Shown here: piece by piece, positions 58,357 through 64,000 of the stretch
Position numbering within the stretch: position 1 is the first letter of the stretch
How the letters are laid out: the number at the start of each line of letters is the position of its first letter
Source of the DNA: Mucor racemosus
Lineage: Eukaryota; Mucoromycota; Mucoromycetes; Mucorales; Mucoraceae
Assembly: GCA_027405735.1 (NCBI GenBank)
Contig: JAPEHQ010000002.1
Span: 3,360,501 to 3,424,500, forward strand
Reading direction: 5' to 3'
DNA length: 64,000 nt
Program-made: the position numbers and the translations under genes
The notes under the pieces: generated by a model
Databases searched by the model: none
What the model was told of the DNA's origin: nothing
What the model saw: the letters and a program-made list of their open reading frames with translations, nothing else

Positions 58357-59389
58357 AAAAAGTAAGGAAAACTATTATAAAATGAAAGAGGAGCACACTA
58401 AAAATAAAGAGCTTTATTCTAAGGTTGAAACATTTTCTTTTATATTCACATTCTCTAATTATTTGACTAATCGAAAATGAGTCAATGTATATATATATCT
58501 AATCAAATTTAGGTGACACACACTAGTCCCACGTTCCTCAATTATATTAAAGTTTTAGAGGTGGTTTTTTTTGGATATTTTTTCGACCCCTAAGCCTTGT
58601 AATCGTAAATCCTGTTTTGTTTTGTTTTATTTTTTTTGTGGTTTTAACAATTTGGAGAATTTTCACATTTTTTCACAAAAGTATTGCTAGTAATTAGGCA
58701 ACCAACTTTTCTGGGGTAATATTGGTTGTTGAAAACGAATCTGCAATTTATTTTATTATATCTATCAATTTTGCCGACATTTTTGTAATATAAACTTTGT
58801 TGGATTCTAATATATACGTTTATGGCAACCTTTAAATTTCATTATAAAGTCTTACTTGAACACATAATAAAAGTTGCCAAAAAGTTTATTCCACACATTT
58901 TGATACATAATTCTGAACGTCAAGTCTAGTTTCAACAACTTTAGAGGGAAAAAAACCAGCGAAAAAACGTGAATATTTGTACTGGTGATTAATTTTAGCA
59001 GAAAATTGCTTTCAAAAACAGTACCCATCTATTCAACATTGTCCCTGCTACAAATTTTGTTAAATAAAGCAATGATGGTTACTATAGTAATTGTTTCATA
59101 AATTTAAATGATGCAGAAATGGCCAGCTTAAAATTGAGAAAGCGCGTTTGAAATGAAAATAAGTCGTGGAAATATTAAGGTATTGCAATGATGGTTATTA
59201 AGTAAAGTCTAGATTATTTTTCATTCTCTACCAGAATATTTAGGTTTTGGATCGTTGTGAAGACTTTTTTATTTTTTTATAAATTTTGTAGGAGCACTTT
59301 TTCTATTATAGAGATCAATGAAGGGATGACAGGTATGCAAAGCTAAAACCATAGGACAGTACTCATTAGCGCCTATCTAACGAATTTTA
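58357..59389. other. Intergenic, no gene seen
   Basis: AT-rich with T-rich runs near 58565-58680. No supportable gene or recognised repeat. Confidence 0.4.
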
Positions 59390-60000
59390 TCTTGTCAAAA
59401 AATATTGATTTTTCGTCGAGAAAATTGAGGTTGGATGATAAATTTTTGGTGATACAAAAAATGATTCATTCTGGACGAGGATATACAAAGGTAAATTTTT
59501 GCCGACCAAAAAAAATAATCCAAAAAAATATATATCCCCACATAAAATAGGGCTCCAGTTACGTATAAATACTCATTTTGTAGATAATTTTGTTGCACAT
59601 GATGTGAAAATGAAATATTGTAGGGTTACATTTAAATGACGGGTACTTTTTGATCAAAAACCGCTGAAATTTGGCATTAAAGTTACTAGAGATTTTATGA
59701 GAAAAACATTTTCAAAGCCTACACAGGTCGATTCAGAATTAAAAACTGAACCCAAGATATTTAGTACCCTAGTTCAACTTACTATGCATTTTTGTGAGTA
59801 ATTAAACATACAAGGTTTTTTTTGGATTTTTTTGGATTTTTTTTCCATTTGAACACTTTTTGGATTCAAGCTCAGTTACATGTGCATATCTGATTATACA
59901 ATTTTATATGCTAATATTCAAAATCGGAGCGTGCCCCCATTTCAATAGATAATCAGGAAATAAAAAATGCAAGGCTATATTTGAGATGCTACAGAATATT
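59390..60000. repeat. Family A repeat, diverged and rearranged copy 6
   Basis: Contains the family blocks AAAATATTGATTTTTCGTCGAG (59398-59419) and AAATCGGAGCGTGCCCCC (59920), but in a different relative order from copies 1-5. More decayed than the others. Confidence 0.45.
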
Positions 60001-60174
60001 GAAAAAAGACCTATTTCTAATAATGTTAGTTTTTCAATCAATATGATTATGCTGCAGTACTTTAATCCTAATATGCATATAGCTAAAGAGACATCCATCA
60101 TTACTGTAAAGTTTAAAAGCAAATCTTTACGTTGTTTGATGACAAAATTAGAAAAAAAAATAGATGTTTATTGA

Positions 60175-61987
60175 TTAGAAATTATCAAAGTTTCCATAAG
60201 AGGATTTCTTTTGTTGAGATTGCTGCTGCAGTGCTTTAAATTTCTTTTGAGATACACCAATTTCTTCCTCAGCATTTAGATCTTGTTCGACATCATCAGC
60301 ATTTCTTTTATTTTTCTTTACAGAATCAACCGAGGCAGTAGCAGAAGCAGCAGATTGTAAATACTTGCCAACACTAGCAGTGGTGTCTGCACTATTTTGC
60401 TTAGATATACTTGGTCCAAACCAACCCATTTTATCCTCTTTTTCTCTCTTTCGTCGTGCTTCTTCATCCTCTGCATCTCTGTTAGCTTCATGCGAAAGCT
60501 TATTTTTCAATCGAGTTTGATATTCCTCAAATGGATCAACAAATACTTGAATTTGTTTAATTTTGATATCTCTTTCTGGTCTATCTTTTTCATCCACAGG
60601 AACTGCTTCCAACTTTTTCAGGACATCTAATCCTCCAACCACTTTTCCAAATACTGTATGTTTTCCATCTAATTGAGGCGCTGGTGCATAAGTGATGAAA
60701 CTAGGGAGTTGATGGTTTGTTAGAACATGATCTATTTAGAAGAAAAAGTTTAAAACTTACAATTGAGAACTGTTGGTATCCTTTCCTTTATTAGCCATAC
60801 TGAGAACACCACGAGCATTATGTGTTAAAGTAGTCTTGATCTCATCAGGAAAATCATGCTTCCAAATGGATTGTCCACCTCTACCTGTGCCAGTTGGATC
60901 ACCACCTTGAATCATGAATTTCTTGATATTTCTGTGAAACAAAACACCGTTATAATAGCCAGTTTTAGCGAGCTGCACAAAATTATGACAAGTACGTTGC
61001 ACTCTATCGCTGAATAATTCGACATTGATGTTGCCATAGTTTGTAATAATACGAGCGTATGATTTAGATTTGATTTTTTTATACATGAAATCGTCCTCAT
61101 CGATCAAAGCTCTTGTTGATTGTGTGTAGGTACTCATAGCAGTTGAAGTAAACGATTCAGCTGCCTCACCAGTTGTATAATGAGCAGCGTTATATGGAAG
61201 TTTAGCTTTTGTTTGATGAAAAGTTGTAGGAATTTTCTTGTTGTCTCCTTCACCTTCCTCCTCTTTCTTATTTTTGGTGGCCAATGCATCGAATACTTTC
61301 TTGGTATTTCCCAATCCAGCAACATTGATATTATGTGTTGGCTTTCTTTTCTCTAGTTCTTCTGCCATATTTACTACTTTTTTATTCGTCTTGACATAAT
61401 CAAACTTGGACATATCACGCTTTTCTAAATTATGAGGATCCTATAATTGATATGGTATTAATATTTTGTTTCGTTTTGAATAGAATCCATGTATATTTTA
61501 CTTGGATCATAATAATATCTTTTCTAGTAAATGGCTCATCGTTAATCAAATCTCTCCAATGCTTGGCTTTAATATTCAACTTTTCAATGGTATCATATGC
61601 AAACACATTGCCTGTAGTCTTGATAGCTGCAATAGCAGTATGATCTGTAAAGACTTTAAATGTAACAGGACAGTAAAACTCATCCTTTTCATTCTTGTAA
61701 AAATTTAATTTGATCAAATCTTTAGTCTGAAGCTTTTCGCCAGTAACAGGATTGGTACCGTATTTCTTGATATAAGGAATAATATGAACTAAATCAAAGA
61801 TAATTCCATCAGAAGTACAAACTGGGTGTTCAAAAGGTTGCAATGAAAGTGAACAGCAATAAAATGGGAGTCTTTTAAAACCGGAAGATGCTGTTTTTCC
61901 AGATATACCAGCTGATGCAGAGTGTTGACCAACTTCACCACTCCATTCAGAATGTGTAATATAGAGTTTATCAGTCCATTTACCCAT
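60175..61987 (-). CDS. U-box cyclophilin, PPIL2/Cyp60 type
   Basis: Peptidyl-prolyl isomerase with an N-terminal U-box, a nuclear, spliceosome-associated protein that may also act as a ubiquitin ligase. Three exons join in frame on the minus strand (61987-61502, 61440-60761, 60700-60175), 563 residues (human relative about 520). The start [15 protein letters not shown] is typical. U-box near residues 39-110: [20 protein letters not shown] and NPVTGEKL. Cyclophilin domain from about 291: [58 protein letters not shown] and [14 protein letters not shown]. The catalytic Arg of the FHR motif and the QF pair are present, so isomerase activity is plausible. The C-terminal tail (last about 100 residues) is Lys/Gln-rich. 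Confidence 0.94.
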
Positions 61988-63117
61988 TTTTTATGATTTT
62001 GTATTAGAGAACAAGAGTGGGTGCTTTGCAAGTTGTAATGTCTATTGATTTTACTTGTTTTTTCGTGACCGGATTTCATGCTTTGCCATCATGTTTAATT
62101 ACAATATAATAACCACAAAAAGGCGATTATCTTAACTCAGTGGGTGTTTTATAAACTTTAATTAGCTCTATGTTACTCAAGTTTTATATAAATGCCTTTT
62201 TTTGAGCCTTTGAATGCTGAAATTTCTCGATATATTCTATTTTGTTTATGAGAAATATTGTTACAAAATGTGGGATTTAAAATTTTTCAACCAAAGAGTT
62301 TTTCTTTAAAGAGTTTTTAAATTTTTTTTTGTAACTTTGTAATATGGTTAAAAACATATTATCATTATTTGTCATTTTAGGTTTTTGGTGGTATTTTTTT
62401 TGTGTAAAAAAACAACTTTTTTCATGAGGTTCTAAGGCGTTTATTTAGATGGCACGCAGATTTTCATTTCAAAATTCGACACCCGATCTGAAGTCTCTTC
62501 ACTTTTGCTTCTGGCTGCCTTGATCAAATATGTTGCTAAATCATTATAATTAGTCCAAGTGTCAACAGTACTGTATACTGAAGCTCTTTATCTCAAACTA
62601 AAAATGTAATTGCACTTTTATCCCATAAATGTACAGCTCTTTTGAGTGATATGGGCCATTTTCGATGTTTAATGCCTCGAAAATGAGCTAAATTTTGGTA
62701 CAATAGATAACCTGTATAAACCAAATGATAGAAGTATATATAATGCATCACAATCTTAATAAATGCTGGTGCTTTTCAGTGAATTAAAGACTGTAGCGGC
62801 AAAATACTATCATCACGAACGGCAACATCAACACCATTTGTTGATCTTGTGGAATGATAATTAGCTATAAACATTTACACTTGAGTGGCAAACATAAACT
62901 TTAAATGGCAATAAAAAACTTTGGCGATAATAAAGAATACTAGAGTATATCTTCATGATGATGATATAGTGTCTTTTTAAGATAAACTGGGATTTAATTG
63001 TCTAGCAACCATAACAAATTTAAACGTAAAACGTCGAGAATTTCTTGGATTTTTTGCTTTCTTGTTCCACTCTCTTCTCTTCTTTTCTCTCTTTTTTTCT
63101 TTACTTTGTATAAATAA
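61988..63117. other. Divergent intergenic region, no gene seen
   Basis: Between the U-box cyclophilin (minus) and the DDHD phospholipase (plus). AT-rich; the last 80 bases before the phospholipase start are a CT-rich pyrimidine stretch on the plus strand. Confidence 0.4.
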
Positions 63118-63223
63118 ATGTTGGAACCAGATTCTAAACAAAAGGATATGACCTCTCAAAGAAGAAATCCTCGGCCATTGAGCTTGATACCCGACCTTGA
63201 TGTTCCACCATTAATACCTCGAT

Positions 63224-63256
<33 letters not shown>

Positions 63257-64000
63257 CAAATGAATTGCACAATTATCTTCTTGGTATTCAAGTACTTTTT
63301 TAGGTTTCATGCTATTGATAATCCAGTCATAGACCCTATATCGATTAGAAGAGCCAAAAGTTCATCCACTTTGAATAAAACACCTATACCAAAGAGTCCA
63401 TCGACACCTAAACTTAAACTTTCATCCAAATGGGTCCCTTTTTCTCAACGTGACTCTGCTGCGCTTGAAAAGGCATATAAAGTAAGCATTTTGTTGTAGA
63501 CACTGTGGAACAAACAAAAATGTTGATTATAGATTATATAGAATCATGATGTTAGAGCAAAAGTGCCTGTAAATGAAGATCATTTATTTGAAGTAGATGT
63601 AACTCAGCGTACAATCACACCGGTTTATTGGGAAGGTCCCAGTTATGAGGTACGTAGAGCTACTTGGTTCATGCAAAGCGATGGTTGGGTACCTTGCGAA
63701 GAAAACATTGCAGAGCAAATTGAACTTGGTTACTAGTAAGTTTGAGTGTATTAGAGGTTGGATTATAAAATTATGTAATTGAAATATTACGAAACTTTTC
63801 ATAGTAAACACAAGCCATATTTATCAACCAATACTACTACAACAACATCTACTACTGCAAATGAAGATGAAGCAGCGCAGGCCATTCCCCCTGTTAAAGA
63901 TACAATATCTCCGACTACTACAACTAAAACAGCATCAACATCAGCATCACCATCAGAAACAGCTGTAGAAGAAAAGAAATTAGAAATATCATTATCGCAA
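63118..64000 (+). CDS. DDHD-domain phospholipase (PA-PLA1 type), 5' part
   Basis: Runs off the right edge. Exons 63118-63224, 63304-63481, 63542-63735 and 63805 onward join in frame. Intracellular phospholipase A1 family signatures are present: KWVPFSQRDSAALEKAY, then VPVNEDHLFEVDV, PVYWEGPSYEVRRATWF and EQIELGY, which form the conserved N-terminal half of these enzymes. The GxSxG lipase motif and DDHD domain would lie beyond the window. Exon 3 begins at the second AG (63540-63541); using the earlier AG would give an in-frame stop. Intron 1 begins GTA followed by about 29 A. The last exon enters a Thr/Ser-rich linker. Confidence 0.9.

Overview
The window is nuclear DNA of a filamentous fungus, most likely an early-diverging Mucoromycota (Mucorales-type) species. 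The evidence is a strongly AT-rich sequence, many short (about 50-70 bp) GT-AG introns, fungal-type proteins (V-ATPase subunit H, citrate synthase, a ThrE/Prm10-type membrane protein, a short fungal metallothionein, an Stc1-domain protein, a degenerate Hsp70-like protein of the kind expanded in these fungi), and intergenic space full of decayed transposons. The genus is inference. No rRNA, intact tRNA or CRISPR was seen.

Layout. 0-1.7 kb: VMA13 (minus). 1.7-11.6 kb: gene-free repeat land with two copies of an ORF-bearing repeat (here 'family A'), an LTR-like repeat ('family B') and a tRNA-like relic. 11.7-13.5 kb: citrate synthase. 13.5-17 kb: a repeat ('family C') next to a shard of a dynein intermediate chain gene, and a duplicated tail of citrate synthase. 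17.2-17.8 kb: Stc1-domain zinc protein. 18.5-22.8 kb: family A copy broken by a solo LTR and a tRNA-derived SINE. 22.8-25.6 kb: Hsp70-like gene. 26.3-29.1 kb: another family A copy broken by a poly(A) retroposon. 29.5-43.1 kb: gene-dense segment (hypothetical, ThrE/Prm10-like, small Ser/Thr-rich protein, kinesin-4-like motor, MFS transporter, 25-residue metallothionein, mitochondrial ribosomal protein uS7m). 44-60 kb: transposon nest built on a large inverted repeat carrying three Tc1-type transposons (one inserted in another), several LTR-like repeats and further family A copies. 60.2-62 kb: U-box cyclophilin (PPIL2 type). 63.1 kb to the edge: start of a DDHD phospholipase.

The host genes are ordinary housekeeping functions (vacuolar acidification, TCA cycle, mitochondrial translation, splicing-associated isomerase, microtubule motor, transport, metal binding) and do not form a cluster. 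The unusual biology is in the repeats. An 816-bp inverted repeat has arms that look identical by eye, flanked by arms that are only about 80-85% alike; the step between them falls at a Tc1 terminal repeat. The Tc1 transposases share nonsense codons that all fit G:C to A:T changes, some at the same conserved tryptophans. Two Tc1 elements carry long terminal repeats that each contain oppositely oriented copies of one motif. Exon limits were set by hand from splice sites and frame continuity; each multi-exon gene listed joins in frame.
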